Assembly: GCF_010548375.1 (NCBI RefSeq)
Contig: NZ_JAAGLY010000006.1
Coordinates: forward strand, 310,001 to 374,000
Direction: 5' to 3'
Source: Streptomyces sp. SID13726
Lineage (GTDB): Bacteria; Actinomycetota; Actinomycetes; Streptomycetales; Streptomycetaceae
DNA length: 64,000 nt
This document shows, piece by piece, positions 41,902-50,036 of this stretch. Below the pieces are notes generated by a model. That model was not told the origin of the DNA and did not search any database. It saw only the letters and a list, made by a program, of their open reading frames with translations. The translations under genes were made by a program, and so were the position numbers. Numbering within the stretch: the first letter of the stretch is position 1; every line of letters begins with the position of its first letter.

Positions 41902-42738
41902 TCAGCCCTTCAGGCGGTGCGGGTGGGCCGGATACACGCCCAGGATGCGGACCTCGGTGGAGAAGAACCGCAGTTCGTGCAGGGCGAGGGCGACGTGCTG
42001 CTCGTCGGGGTGGCCCTCGATCTCGACGTAGAAGCGACTCGCGTCGAGGCCCGCGCCCATCTGGTAGCTCTCGATCTTCGTGAGGTTGACCCCGCTGGTG
42101 GCGAACCCGCCGAGCACCTTGTAGAGCGCGCTCGGGATGTTGCGCACGCAGAAGAACAGGCTCGTCATCGTGGGTTCCCCGGTGTCCGGGGCCACGACGG
42201 CGTCCCGGGACAGGACGACGAACCGGGTGGTGTTGTCGGGGTCGTCCTCGACGCCCGAGCGCAGTACGTCGAGGCCGTGCAGCGCGGCGGCGGCGGGCGG
42301 GGCGAGCGCCGCGTGCCGCGGGTCGGCCAGCTCGGCCACCTCGCGCGCCGCTCCGGCCGTGTCGTCGGTGACGAGGGTGCGCCAGCCGCCCTCCCGCAGC
42401 ACCTTGCGGCACTGCCCGAGCGCGTGCACATGGCTGCGTACGCACTCCACCTCGTGCGGTGCCGCCCCGGGCACGCCCATCAGGTCGAAGCGGATGGCGA
42501 CGGAGTACTCGGCGACGATGAACAGCCCCGACTCGGGCAGCAGATGATGGACGTCCGCCACGCGGCCGGCCGCCGAGTTGTCCACCGGGATCACGGCCAC
42601 GTCGGCGGTGCCAAGCGTGACCGCGTCCAGGGCCTGCTCGAAGCTCGTGCAGGGCTGCTCGGCGCACCCGGGGTACAGGGCGTGGGCGGCGGTCGCCGAG
42701 TTGGATCCGGGTTCACCTTGGTACGCGACGGTCGTCAC
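41902..42738 (-). CDS. pheA: Prephenate dehydratase
   Basis: Prephenate dehydratase of 278 aa, GTG start, converting prephenate to phenylpyruvate in phenylalanine synthesis. The catalytic domain starts VAYQGEPGSNSATAA and contains VDNSAAGRV (ENS is more usual) and the hallmark NTTRFVVL. The C-terminal ACT regulatory domain contains IPSALYKVLGGFATSGVNLTKIES, the phenylalanine-binding loop. It is somewhat shorter than many actinobacterial PheA proteins (about 300 aa), so it could be a second copy in the genome. Confidence 0.85.
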   Translation of the reverse strand: MTTVAYQGEPGSNSATAAHALYPGCAEQPCTSFEQALDAVTLGTADVAVIPVDNSAAGRVADVHHLLPESGLFIVAEYSVAIRFDLMGVPGAAPHEVECVRSHVHALGQCRKVLREGGWRTLVTDDTAGAAREVAELADPRHAALAPPAAAALHGLDVLRSGVEDDPDNTTRFVVLSRDAVVAPDTGEPTMTSLFFCVRNIPSALYKVLGGFATSGVNLTKIESYQMGAGLDASRFYVEIEGHPDEQHVALALHELRFFSTEVRILGVYPAHPHRLKG

Positions 42739-42799
42739 TGGGCTCGGTCTCTTGTCGTGGGGCGGCGGAAGCTCCGTAACGTACCAGGAACCGCAGACG

Positions 42800-44464
42800 T
42801 CAGATCCAGGTGTCCAGCCACATCCGGGAGTGCCAGTCGGCGTACGGGATCGTCTCCCCCGTGTAGAGCGGGAAGAAGTAGATGAAGTTCCACACGATCA
42901 GCAGGACCAGGGTGCCGGCGGCCACCGCGCCCTGGGTGCGCCGCCCGCGGTCCGTGCCCGGTGGGCCCAGGATCGCACCGACCGTCATCGCCACCGCCAG
43001 GCACAGATAGGGCACGAAGACGACGGCGTAGAAGGAGAAGATCGTGCGGTCCTGGTAGAGGAGCCAGGGGAGGTATCCGGCGCCCACCCCGCACAGGATC
43101 GCCCCGGCCCGCCAGTCGCGGCGCAGCGCCCAGCGGAAGAGCAGGTAGAGCAGGGCGGCGCAGGCCGACCACCACAGGAGCGGGGTGCCGAGGGCGAGGA
43201 CCGTCTGGGAGCAGTCGACCGTCGTGCCGCAGCCGTTCTGTCCGGGCTTCGGGGACTGGTAGTCGAAGAGCACCGGGCGGCCCTGGACCAGCCAACTCCA
43301 GGGATTCGACTCGTACTTGTGCGGGGTGTGCAGCCCCACGTTGAAGTTGTACACCGCCTGCTCGTAGTGCCAGAGGCTGCGCAGCGGGGCGGGGATCCAC
43401 GACCAGGTGCCGCCGCGGCCGTCGGCCCAGTGCCGGCCGTAGCCGTCGTCGGACAGGAACCAGCCGGTCCAGGAGGCCAGATAGGTCAGCACGGCGACCG
43501 GCACCAGGGACAGCAGGGACCAGCCGAGGTCCTTGTTGAGCACCGCCAGGTAGGGGCGGCGGGCGCCGGCGACACGGCGGGCGCCGACGTCCCACAGCAG
43601 GGTCAGGACGACGAAGAAGACCAGGACGTACAGGCCGTTCCACTTGGTGGCGGCCGCCAGGCCCAGGAAGACACCGGCGGCGAGGCGCCAGGGCCGCGGT
43701 CCGGTTCCGGCGTTGTCACCGGTGTGCTCGTCGGGGCGGACCCGGCCGTCGGCGCCGACCGGCAGGGCGGCGGCGAGCCGGGCGCGGGCCCGGTCCCGGT
43801 CGATCAGCAGGCTGCCGAACGCCGCCAGGACGAAGAACATGACGACGAGGTCCAGCAGCGCGGTACGGCTCATCACCACGTGCAGACCGTCCGTCGCCAG
43901 CAGTGCTCCGGCGAGGCAGCCCAGCAGGGTCGACCGGAACAGCCTGCGGCCGATGCGGCACAGCATGAGCACGGACAGGGTGCCGAGGACGGCCGTCATG
44001 AAGCGCCAGCCGAACGGGGTGAGGCCGAACATCCACTCGCCGAGCGAGATGACCCACTTGCCCATCGGCGGGTGCGCGACGAACGCCCCGGTGTCGGAGA
44101 GCGAGATGACCTGCGGGTGGGCGAGGATCTGCGGGTCGGCGATCTTGCGGTCGGGCCAGGTGCCCTCGTACCCGAGGTGCAGCAGCGACCAGGCGTCCTT
44201 GGCGTAGTACGTCTCGTCGAACACCACGGCGCGCGGGCGGCCGAGATGCCAGAAGCGGATCACCCCGGCCAGGGCGGCGATGAGCAGCGGGCCCAGCCAG
44301 TCCCACACCGTCCGCTTCGGGAAGCGCGGGACGAGCCGCTCGCGGAGGTCCGTCGGCGGACGGGCCGCGTACCCGAATCGGCGAAGCCTCGCCTGCCAGT
44401 CCTGGATCGCTGTCGTCGAGGGGGTGTCGACGACGGGGTGATGGGTCACGTCGCTGCTCGTCAC
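42800..44464 (-). CDS. pmt: Protein O-mannosyltransferase
   Basis: Integral membrane GT39 family transferase, 554 aa, with about ten hydrophobic segments. It transfers mannose from polyprenyl-phosphate-mannose to Ser/Thr of exported proteins. The catalytic acidic pair is in the first extracellular loop, VFDETYYAKDAW (Asp83, Glu84). HPPMGKWVISLGEWMFG and the C-terminal helices fit Pmt. The start is taken as the GTG at 44464. It lies 61 bases upstream of pheA on the same strand, and no functional link is evident. Confidence 0.9.
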   Translation of the reverse strand: MTSSDVTHHPVVDTPSTTAIQDWQARLRRFGYAARPPTDLRERLVPRFPKRTVWDWLGPLLIAALAGVIRFWHLGRPRAVVFDETYYAKDAWSLLHLGYEGTWPDRKIADPQILAHPQVISLSDTGAFVAHPPMGKWVISLGEWMFGLTPFGWRFMTAVLGTLSVLMLCRIGRRLFRSTLLGCLAGALLATDGLHVVMSRTALLDLVVMFFVLAAFGSLLIDRDRARARLAAALPVGADGRVRPDEHTGDNAGTGPRPWRLAAGVFLGLAAATKWNGLYVLVFFVVLTLLWDVGARRVAGARRPYLAVLNKDLGWSLLSLVPVAVLTYLASWTGWFLSDDGYGRHWADGRGGTWSWIPAPLRSLWHYEQAVYNFNVGLHTPHKYESNPWSWLVQGRPVLFDYQSPKPGQNGCGTTVDCSQTVLALGTPLLWWSACAALLYLLFRWALRRDWRAGAILCGVGAGYLPWLLYQDRTIFSFYAVVFVPYLCLAVAMTVGAILGPPGTDRGRRTQGAVAAGTLVLLIVWNFIYFFPLYTGETIPYADWHSRMWLDTWI

Positions 44465-44590
44465 CGGGCGACCTGCCGTGCCACGGAGTGTGCCCGGGGC
44501 GGTATTTCGTCCATCCGGCGAACCTACCTGGGCGCTCCCGCAGTTGTCTCGGACAAGCGATCGACGGCCGGGCGTTCCCGGAGCCGTTCC

Positions 44591-45163
44591 TCATGCCTCC
44601 CGGGGACGCGCGCGGACGTGCATCCGCTCGCCCTGCGGCCCGAAGAGGCTGAGGAACTCCGCCGGGCCCTCCCCCGTCGACCCGAACCAGTGCGGCACCC
44701 GGGTGTCGAACTCCGCCGCCTCCCCCGCCGCGAGCACCACGTCGTGCTCCCCCAGCACCACCCGCAGCCGCCCCGCCAGCACGTACAGCCACTCGTACCC
44801 CTCGTGGGTGCGGGGCTCCGGCTCCTCCTCGCGCTGCGGCACCAGCACTTTGAAGGCCTGGAGTCCGCCGGGCTGCCGGGTCAGCGGCCAGAAGGTGCGC
44901 CCGTGCCGTACGAGCGCCTTGGTCCGCACCCGGGGATCACCGACCGGCGGGGCGCCGACCAGTTCGTCGAGGGGGACCTGGTGGGCCTGGGCGATCGGCA
45001 GCAGCAGCTCCAGGCTGGGCTTGCGCAGGCCGGACTCCAGACGGGACAGGGTGCTCACGGAGATGCCGGTCGTCGCGGAGAGCGCGGCCAGGGTCACCTC
45101 CCGCTCCTTGCGCAGCCGCCGCAGCCTCGGTCCCACTTCGGCCAGAACGTCGTCGGTGGTCAT
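44591..45163 (-). CDS. XRE-family regulator with cupin domain
   Basis: Regulator of 190 aa from ATG 45163. The N-terminal helix-turn-helix (about 8-65) reads LRRLRKEREVTLAALSATTGISVSTLSRLESGLRKPSLELLLPIA. The C-terminal cupin barrel (about 100-180) contains HEGYEWLYVLAGRLRVVLGEHD and EFDTRVPHWF, where a ligand or metal would bind. It is divergent from a TrxR-like flavoprotein, a common regulator-target pairing. A consensus promoter 7 bases upstream of its ATG indicates a leaderless mRNA. Confidence 0.88.
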   Translation of the reverse strand: MTTDDVLAEVGPRLRRLRKEREVTLAALSATTGISVSTLSRLESGLRKPSLELLLPIAQAHQVPLDELVGAPPVGDPRVRTKALVRHGRTFWPLTRQPGGLQAFKVLVPQREEEPEPRTHEGYEWLYVLAGRLRVVLGEHDVVLAAGEAAEFDTRVPHWFGSTGEGPAEFLSLFGPQGERMHVRARPREA

Positions 45164-45169
45164 CTCCGT

Positions 45170-45198
45170 ATTGCAGAACCGGCAAAGAAGTTTGTCAA
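45170..45198 (-). promoter_or_regulatory. Promoter of the XRE-cupin gene with dyad over -10
   Basis: Minus strand: TTGACA (45198-45193), 17 bases, then TGCAAT (45175-45170), and the ATG only 6 bases later. A dyad TTGC-N7-GCAA (45171-45185) covers the -10, a likely operator for autoregulation. The same 63-bp gap serves the divergent flavoprotein gene. Confidence 0.6.
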
Positions 45199-45226
45199 TC
45201 GCGTGTCCCGGAGCCACGGTGTCGGC

Positions 45227-46150
45227 ATGACCGAGACCTATGAAGTGATCGTTGTCGGTGGCGGCGCGGCAGGACTGTCCGCCGCCCTGGTCCTGGGCCG
45301 GGCCCGGCGCCACACCCTGGTCGTCGACGCGGGCGAGCCCCGCAACGCGCCCGCCGCCCACATGCAGGGCTTCCTCACCCGGGACGGCATGTCCCCCGCC
45401 GAGTTCCTCGCGATCGGCCGCGAGGAGATCAAGGCGTACGGCGTCGAGCTGGTCCGGGACCGGGTCGTCGAGGTCGCGCCGGGCTTCGCCGTGACCCTGG
45501 CGAGCGGACGTGTCGTGCGGGCCCGCCGGCTGGTCGTCGCGACCGGCCTGAGGGACGAGCTGCCCGACGTGCCGGGTGTCGCCGAGCGCTTCGGCAAGGA
45601 CGTGCTGCACTGCCCGTACTGCCACGGCTGGGAGGTCCGCGACCGGGCCTTCGGCGTGCTCGCCACGAGTCCGCTCAGCGTGCACCAGGCGCTGATGGTG
45701 TCCCAGTGGTCGAAGGACGTGACCCTCTTCCTGCATCGGGTCGCCGAGTCCGGGCTCTCGGACGACGACCTGCGCAGGCTGGCCGCGGCCGGGGTCCAGG
45801 TGGTGCCCGGCGAGGTCGCCGAGCTGGTCGTGACCGACGACCGCCTGACCGCCGTACGCCTGGAGGACGGCACCACGCACGCGCGTGACGTCGTCTTCAC
45901 CGCGCCGCGGGCCGTCCCGCGCAACGGCCTGCTGGAGCAGCTCGGGGCCGAGCTGACCGAGACCCCGTTCGGCTCGTATCCGGTGGTCGATGCGACGGGG
46001 CTGACGACCGTGCCCGGTGTGTGGGCCGCGGGCAACGCGATGGGGTTCGGGGAGCAGGTGATCAACGCGGCGGCGGGCGGCTACCGGGCGGGGGCGACGA
46101 TCAACGGGGAGCTGCTGATGGCGGACCTCGACGCGGCCGCCGGGGTGTAG
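45227..46150 (+). CDS. TrxR-like FAD dithiol oxidoreductase
   Basis: Flavoprotein of 307 aa from ATG 45227; the open frame extends far upstream only as a shadow. FAD motif VVGGGAAGLSAALVLGRA (9-26), the redox-active CPYC (Cys129, Cys132) in DVLHCPYCHGWE, and the C-terminal FAD site GVWAAGNAM are clear. The second nucleotide site reads GVLATSPLSVHQ instead of a GxGxxG/A motif, so NADPH binding looks degraded, as in GliT/HlmI-type dithiol oxidases. It may form disulfides using oxygen. The divergent XRE-cupin gene probably controls it. Confidence 0.82.
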   Translation: MTETYEVIVVGGGAAGLSAALVLGRARRHTLVVDAGEPRNAPAAHMQGFLTRDGMSPAEFLAIGREEIKAYGVELVRDRVVEVAPGFAVTLASGRVVRARRLVVATGLRDELPDVPGVAERFGKDVLHCPYCHGWEVRDRAFGVLATSPLSVHQALMVSQWSKDVTLFLHRVAESGLSDDDLRRLAAAGVQVVPGEVAELVVTDDRLTAVRLEDGTTHARDVVFTAPRAVPRNGLLEQLGAELTETPFGSYPVVDATGLTTVPGVWAAGNAMGFGEQVINAAAGGYRAGATINGELLMADLDAAAGV

Positions 46151-46179
46151 ATCCGGCGCCTCCGGTACACCCTGGAACC

Positions 46180-47718
46180 ATGTTGCTTGCCCGGCTGGCA
46201 CAGGTGTCCCAGGACGTCGCCGCGACCTCGGCGCGCTCCCAGAAGATCGCGCTGCTCGCCGAGCTGTTCCGCGAGGCCGGGCCGGACGACGTGCCGATCG
46301 TCATCCCGTATCTCGCGGGACGGCTCCCGCAGGGCCGGCTCGGCGTCGGCTGGAAGGTGCTGAGCCGCCCGGTCGAACCGGCCGTGGAGCCGACGTTGAC
46401 CGTGGGCGAGGTGAACGGCCGCCTCACTCGGCTCGGCAAGGTCGCGGGCGCGGGCTCGCAGGCCGAACGGGCCCGGCTGGTCGGTGAGTTGATGGGCGCG
46501 GCCACCGAGGGCGAGCAGCGGTTCCTGTTCGGGCTGATCACCGGCGAGGTACGGCAGGGCGCGCTGGACGCGGTGGCCGTCGAGGGCCTGGCCCAGGCGA
46601 CCGAGGCGCCCCCGGCCGACGTCCGCCGTGCCGTGATGCTCGCGGGCTCCCTCCAGACCGTCGCCGAGGCCCTTCTCACCGACGGCCCGCCCGCCCTGGA
46701 CCGCTTCCGCCTCACCGTCGGCCGCCCGGTCCTGCCGATGCTGGCGCACAGCGCCTCCTCGGTGGCCGAGGCGGTCGAGAAGCTCGGCGAGTGCGCGGTC
46801 GAGGAGAAGCTGGACGGCATCCGCGTCCAGATCCACCGGGACGGCGATGTCGTACGGCTGTACACGCGCACCCTCGACGACATCACCGACCGGCTGCCCG
46901 AACTGACGGCCGCGGCACTGGAGTTGAGAGGCGAGCGGTTCATCCTGGACGGTGAGGTGATCGCGTTCGACGAGGACGGGCGGCCCCGTTCCTTCCAGGA
47001 GACGGCGGGCCGGGTCGGCTCCCGCGTGGACGTGGCGACCGCGGCCCGGGAAGTCCCCGTCTCCCCCGTCTTCTTCGACGCCCTCTCCGTCGACGGCCAC
47101 GACCTCCTCGACCTGCCCTTCGCCCGACGGCACGCGGAACTCGCCCGGTTGGTCCCCGAGCCGATGCGGGTGCGGCGCGCTCTCGTGTCCGGGCCCGAGG
47201 ACGTGGGAGCGGCCGAGGAGTTCCTCGCCGGGACGCTGGAGCGCGGCCACGAGGGGGTCGTGGTGAAGTCCCTCGACGCCCCCTACAGCGCGGGCCGGCG
47301 CGGTGCGTCCTGGCTGAAGGTCAAGCCCGTGCACACCCTCGACCTGGTGGTGCTGGCCGCCGAGTGGGGCCACGGCCGCCGCACCGGCAAGCTCTCCAAC
47401 CTCCACCTGGGCGCCCGCGCCGCCGACGGCTCCTTCGCCATGCTCGGCAAGACCTTCAAGGGCATGACCGACGCGATGCTCACCTGGCAGACCGAGCGGC
47501 TCCAGGAGCTGGCGGTGGAGAGCAACGACCACGTGGTGACCGTACGGCCCGAACTCGTCGTCGAGATCGCCTACGACGGTCTCCAGAGGTCGACCCGCTA
47601 CCCGGCCGGGGTCACTCTCCGGTTCGCGCGCGTGGTCCGCTACCGGGAGGACAAGCGGCCCGAGGAGGCCGACACGGTGGAGACACTGCTGGCCGCGCAC
47701 CCGGAGGTGAAGCCGTGA
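46180..47718 (+). CDS. ligB: ATP-dependent DNA ligase, LigB type
   Basis: DNA ligase of 512 aa from ATG 46180. It has the three-domain archaeal/eukaryal ligase I arrangement: an N-terminal DNA-binding domain (1-185), an adenylation domain with nucleophile Lys210 in EEKLDGIRVQIH, motif III FILDGEV, motif IV GHEGVVVK and motif V SWLKVK, then an OB domain (about 400-512). It seals nicks using ATP, in addition to the essential NAD-dependent LigA of bacteria. Its stop overlaps a NUDIX gene (GTGA). Confidence 0.9.
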   Translation: MLLARLAQVSQDVAATSARSQKIALLAELFREAGPDDVPIVIPYLAGRLPQGRLGVGWKVLSRPVEPAVEPTLTVGEVNGRLTRLGKVAGAGSQAERARLVGELMGAATEGEQRFLFGLITGEVRQGALDAVAVEGLAQATEAPPADVRRAVMLAGSLQTVAEALLTDGPPALDRFRLTVGRPVLPMLAHSASSVAEAVEKLGECAVEEKLDGIRVQIHRDGDVVRLYTRTLDDITDRLPELTAAALELRGERFILDGEVIAFDEDGRPRSFQETAGRVGSRVDVATAAREVPVSPVFFDALSVDGHDLLDLPFARRHAELARLVPEPMRVRRALVSGPEDVGAAEEFLAGTLERGHEGVVVKSLDAPYSAGRRGASWLKVKPVHTLDLVVLAAEWGHGRRTGKLSNLHLGARAADGSFAMLGKTFKGMTDAMLTWQTERLQELAVESNDHVVTVRPELVVEIAYDGLQRSTRYPAGVTLRFARVVRYREDKRPEEADTVETLLAAHPEVKP

Positions 47719-48176
47719 GGACGAGCGCGGGGCTGTTGTTGTTCCGACACACACCCGACGGTCTTGAGGTGTTGCTGGGCCATATGGGCGGCCCGTTCTT
47801 CGCACACCGGGACGCCGGGGCGTGGGGCGTGCCGAAGGGCGAGTACGAGCCCGGCTCCGAGTCGGCCTGGGACGCGGCCCGCCGGGAGTTCCAAGAGGAG
47901 CTGGGGCTGGCACCGCCCGACGGGGAGGCCGTACCCCTGGGTGAGGTGCGGCAGGCGAACGGCAAGGTCGTCACGGCGTGGGCCATCGAGGCGGACCTCG
48001 ATCCGGCGACGGTGGTGCCGGGGACGTTCCGCATGGAGTGGCCGCCGAAGTCCGGGCGGACGCAGGAGTTCCCGGAGCTGGACCGGGTGGAGTGGTTCGG
48101 GCTCGACCGGGCCCGGGCCGTGATCGTCACGGCGCAGGCCGCGTTTCTGGACCGGCTGGCTGAGCACTCGGGCTGA
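47715..48176 (+). CDS. NUDIX hydrolase coupled to ligB
   Basis: NUDIX protein of 153 aa, GTG start overlapping the ligase stop. It has the substrate strand FAHRDAGAWGVPKGE and the box ending ARREFQEELGL. The spacing between Gly and the first Glu is one residue longer than the G-x5-E standard, as in the diadenosine-polyphosphate-like PKGE subgroup. It might clean up the nucleotide by-products of ligation (AMP adducts) or oxidised nucleotides. The coupling to ligB is the main clue. Confidence 0.85.
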   Translation: MRTSAGLLLFRHTPDGLEVLLGHMGGPFFAHRDAGAWGVPKGEYEPGSESAWDAARREFQEELGLAPPDGEAVPLGEVRQANGKVVTAWAIEADLDPATVVPGTFRMEWPPKSGRTQEFPELDRVEWFGLDRARAVIVTAQAAFLDRLAEHSG

Positions 48177-48247
48177 CGTCCACGCGTTGCGGTCGCCCCC
48201 GCCGCGCGGGAAGGTCGAAGCACACCCAGCTCTTCAGGAGGTCGGTC

Positions 48248-49633
48248 ATGCCCATCGCGACGGTCAACCCGGCGAACGGCGAGACGCTCAAGACGTACGA
48301 GGCCATGGGCGAGGAGGAGATCGAGCGCAGGCTCCAGCTCGCCGAGGCGACGTTCCGCACCTACCGGACGACGTCCTTCGCGGAGCGCGCGCGTCTGCTG
48401 AACCGGGCCGCCGAGCTGCTGGACGAGGCGCAGCGGGACATCGCCCGGGTCATGACCACCGAGATGGGCAAGCCGGTCAAGCAGGCCCGCGCCGAGGCCG
48501 CCAAGTGTGCCAAGGCGATGCGCTGGTACGCGGAGCACGCCGAGTCGCTGCTCGCCGACGAGGAGCCGTCCGAGGCCGACGTGAAGGACTCCGGCGCGTC
48601 ACGCGCGCGCGTGCACTACCGGCCGCTGGGTCCCGTGCTCGCGGTGATGCCGTGGAACTTCCCGCTGTGGCAGGTGGTCCGGTTCGCCGCGCCCGCGCTG
48701 ATGGCGGGCAACGTGGGCCTACTCAAGCACGCCTCGAACGTGCCGCAGACCGCCCTCTTCCTGGAGGACCTCTTCCACCGGGCCGGCTACACCGAGGGCT
48801 GTTTCCAGACCCTGCTCGTCGGCTCCGGGGCGATCGACGAGATCCTGCGCGACGAGCGCGTCAAGGCGGCCACGCTCACGGGGAGTGAACCCGCGGGGCG
48901 GGCGGTCGCCTCCACCGCCGGGGACATGGTGAAGAAGACGGTCCTCGAACTCGGCGGCAGCGACCCGTACGTCGTCATGCCGTCCGCGGACATCGACCGG
49001 GCCGCGCGGATCGCGGTGACCGCGCGCGTGCAGAACAACGGGCAGTCCTGCATCGCCGCCAAGCGGTTCATCGTGCACACGGACGTGTACGACCGGTTCG
49101 CCGAGCGGTTCGTCGAGGGCATGAAGGCGCTCAAGGTCGGCGACCCGCTGGAGGAGGACACCGAGGTCGGGCCACTGGCCAGCGAGCAGGGGCGGGCCGA
49201 CCTGGAGGAACTGGTCGACGACGCCAGGCGCAGCGGGGCGAGTGTGCTGTGCGGCGGGGAGCGGCCCGACGGGCCCGGCTGGTTCTACCCGCCGACCGTC
49301 ATCGCGGACGTCGACCGCGAGATGCGCATCCACCGTGAGGAGACCTTCGGCCCGGTGGCCACGCTGTACCGGGCGGCCGACCTGGACGAGGCGGTGCTGA
49401 TCGCCAACGACTCGCCGTTCGGGCTGAGTTCGAACGTGTGGACGCGGGACGAGGCCGAGGTCGACCGGTTCGTCCGGGACCTGGAGGCCGGCGGGGTGTT
49501 CGTCAACGGGATGACCGCCTCGCATCCGGCGTTCCCGTTCGGCGGGGTGAAGCGGTCCGGATACGGGCGTGAGCTGTCCGGGCACGGAATCAGGGAGTTC
49601 TGCAACATCACCACGGTTTGGCACGGAGCGTGA
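48248..49633 (+). CDS. gabD: NADP-dependent succinic semialdehyde dehydrogenase
   Basis: Aldehyde dehydrogenase of 461 aa with AGGAGG before the ATG. MPIATVNPANGETLKTYEAM, VMPWNFPLWQVVRFAAPALMAGN, the general base in VLELGGSDPYVV and catalytic Cys in NNGQSCIAAKRF match the GabD family (shorter, lacking an N-terminal extension). It converts succinic semialdehyde to succinate in GABA/polyamine breakdown. It could also act on related semialdehydes. Confidence 0.85.
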   Translation: MPIATVNPANGETLKTYEAMGEEEIERRLQLAEATFRTYRTTSFAERARLLNRAAELLDEAQRDIARVMTTEMGKPVKQARAEAAKCAKAMRWYAEHAESLLADEEPSEADVKDSGASRARVHYRPLGPVLAVMPWNFPLWQVVRFAAPALMAGNVGLLKHASNVPQTALFLEDLFHRAGYTEGCFQTLLVGSGAIDEILRDERVKAATLTGSEPAGRAVASTAGDMVKKTVLELGGSDPYVVMPSADIDRAARIAVTARVQNNGQSCIAAKRFIVHTDVYDRFAERFVEGMKALKVGDPLEEDTEVGPLASEQGRADLEELVDDARRSGASVLCGGERPDGPGWFYPPTVIADVDREMRIHREETFGPVATLYRAADLDEAVLIANDSPFGLSSNVWTRDEAEVDRFVRDLEAGGVFVNGMTASHPAFPFGGVKRSGYGRELSGHGIREFCNITTVWHGA

Positions 49634-49645
49634 CGCTTGCGCGGC

Positions 49646-49651
49646 TAACAT
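49646..49651 (+). promoter_or_regulatory. -10 TAACAT of the 78-aa gene, leaderless
   Basis: TAACAT ends 7 bases before the GTG at 49659, so the transcript would begin at the start codon. No ribosome site is present. A promoter so close after the gabD stop (49633) means the small gene has its own transcription. Confidence 0.5.
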
Positions 49652-49658
49652 CCCCGGT

Positions 49659-49895
49659 GTGAACCGCGAAGTGACACTGCCTCTGATCGTCGACGACCGC
49701 GGGACCTTGCAGGTGTCTGCGGCCGATGTGAGCAAGCTGCTCCGCAGTCTTGGCGGGCGGTGGCTGCACCTGGTCGAGGCCGGGGCGGAGGGGCTGGACG
49801 AGGACACCGTCGCCGCGCTGACGATCGAGCTCGCCAAGCTGGCCGATCGGATCGACGTGGCGTGCATCGCGCACAGTAGTGGGACCGCGCCGTAG
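49659..49895 (+). CDS. Conserved small protein (DUF6213-like)
   Basis: Protein of 78 aa from GTG 49659 (the frame extends upstream over gabD). It reads NREVTLPLIVDDRGTLQVSAADVSKLLRSLGGRW and continues LTIELAKLADRIDVACIAHSSG. The conserved, slightly acidic sequence is found in many streptomycetes and I recall it as a DUF6213-type family of unknown function. It sits between gabD and rppA. Confidence 0.65.
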   Translation: MNREVTLPLIVDDRGTLQVSAADVSKLLRSLGGRWLHLVEAGAEGLDEDTVAALTIELAKLADRIDVACIAHSSGTAP

Positions 49896-49914
49896 GGACC
49901 ACGCCGTAGGGGGC

Positions 49915-49935
49915 GCGCCCACGCGGCGGAGCCGC
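49915..49935. repeat. Dispersed 21-bp hairpin repeat, copy 1
   Basis: Identical over 21 bases to 54913-54933. It contains the hairpin GCGGC-GGA-GCCGC and lies 20 bases after the 78-aa gene. It is a typical Streptomyces intergenic element that may act as a terminator or RNA stabiliser. The remaining sequence up to the rppA start (50037) shows no gene. Confidence 0.6.
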
Positions 49936-50036
49936 GCATCGGCAGGTCCCGCGTTTGGAGTAATCCGGCGCGAAGTCCCTCCCGCCTCGGGCGACAGTGG
50001 ACTGGACCACTTCCGATGTGAAAGCAGGGACGGTTC

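Noticed and set aside
42578..46150. A 1190-codon open frame on the plus strand
   Set aside because: Only its last 308 codons (from 45227) code for the flavoprotein. The rest lies antisense to pheA, pmt and the XRE gene, is full of low-complexity sequence and matches no family.
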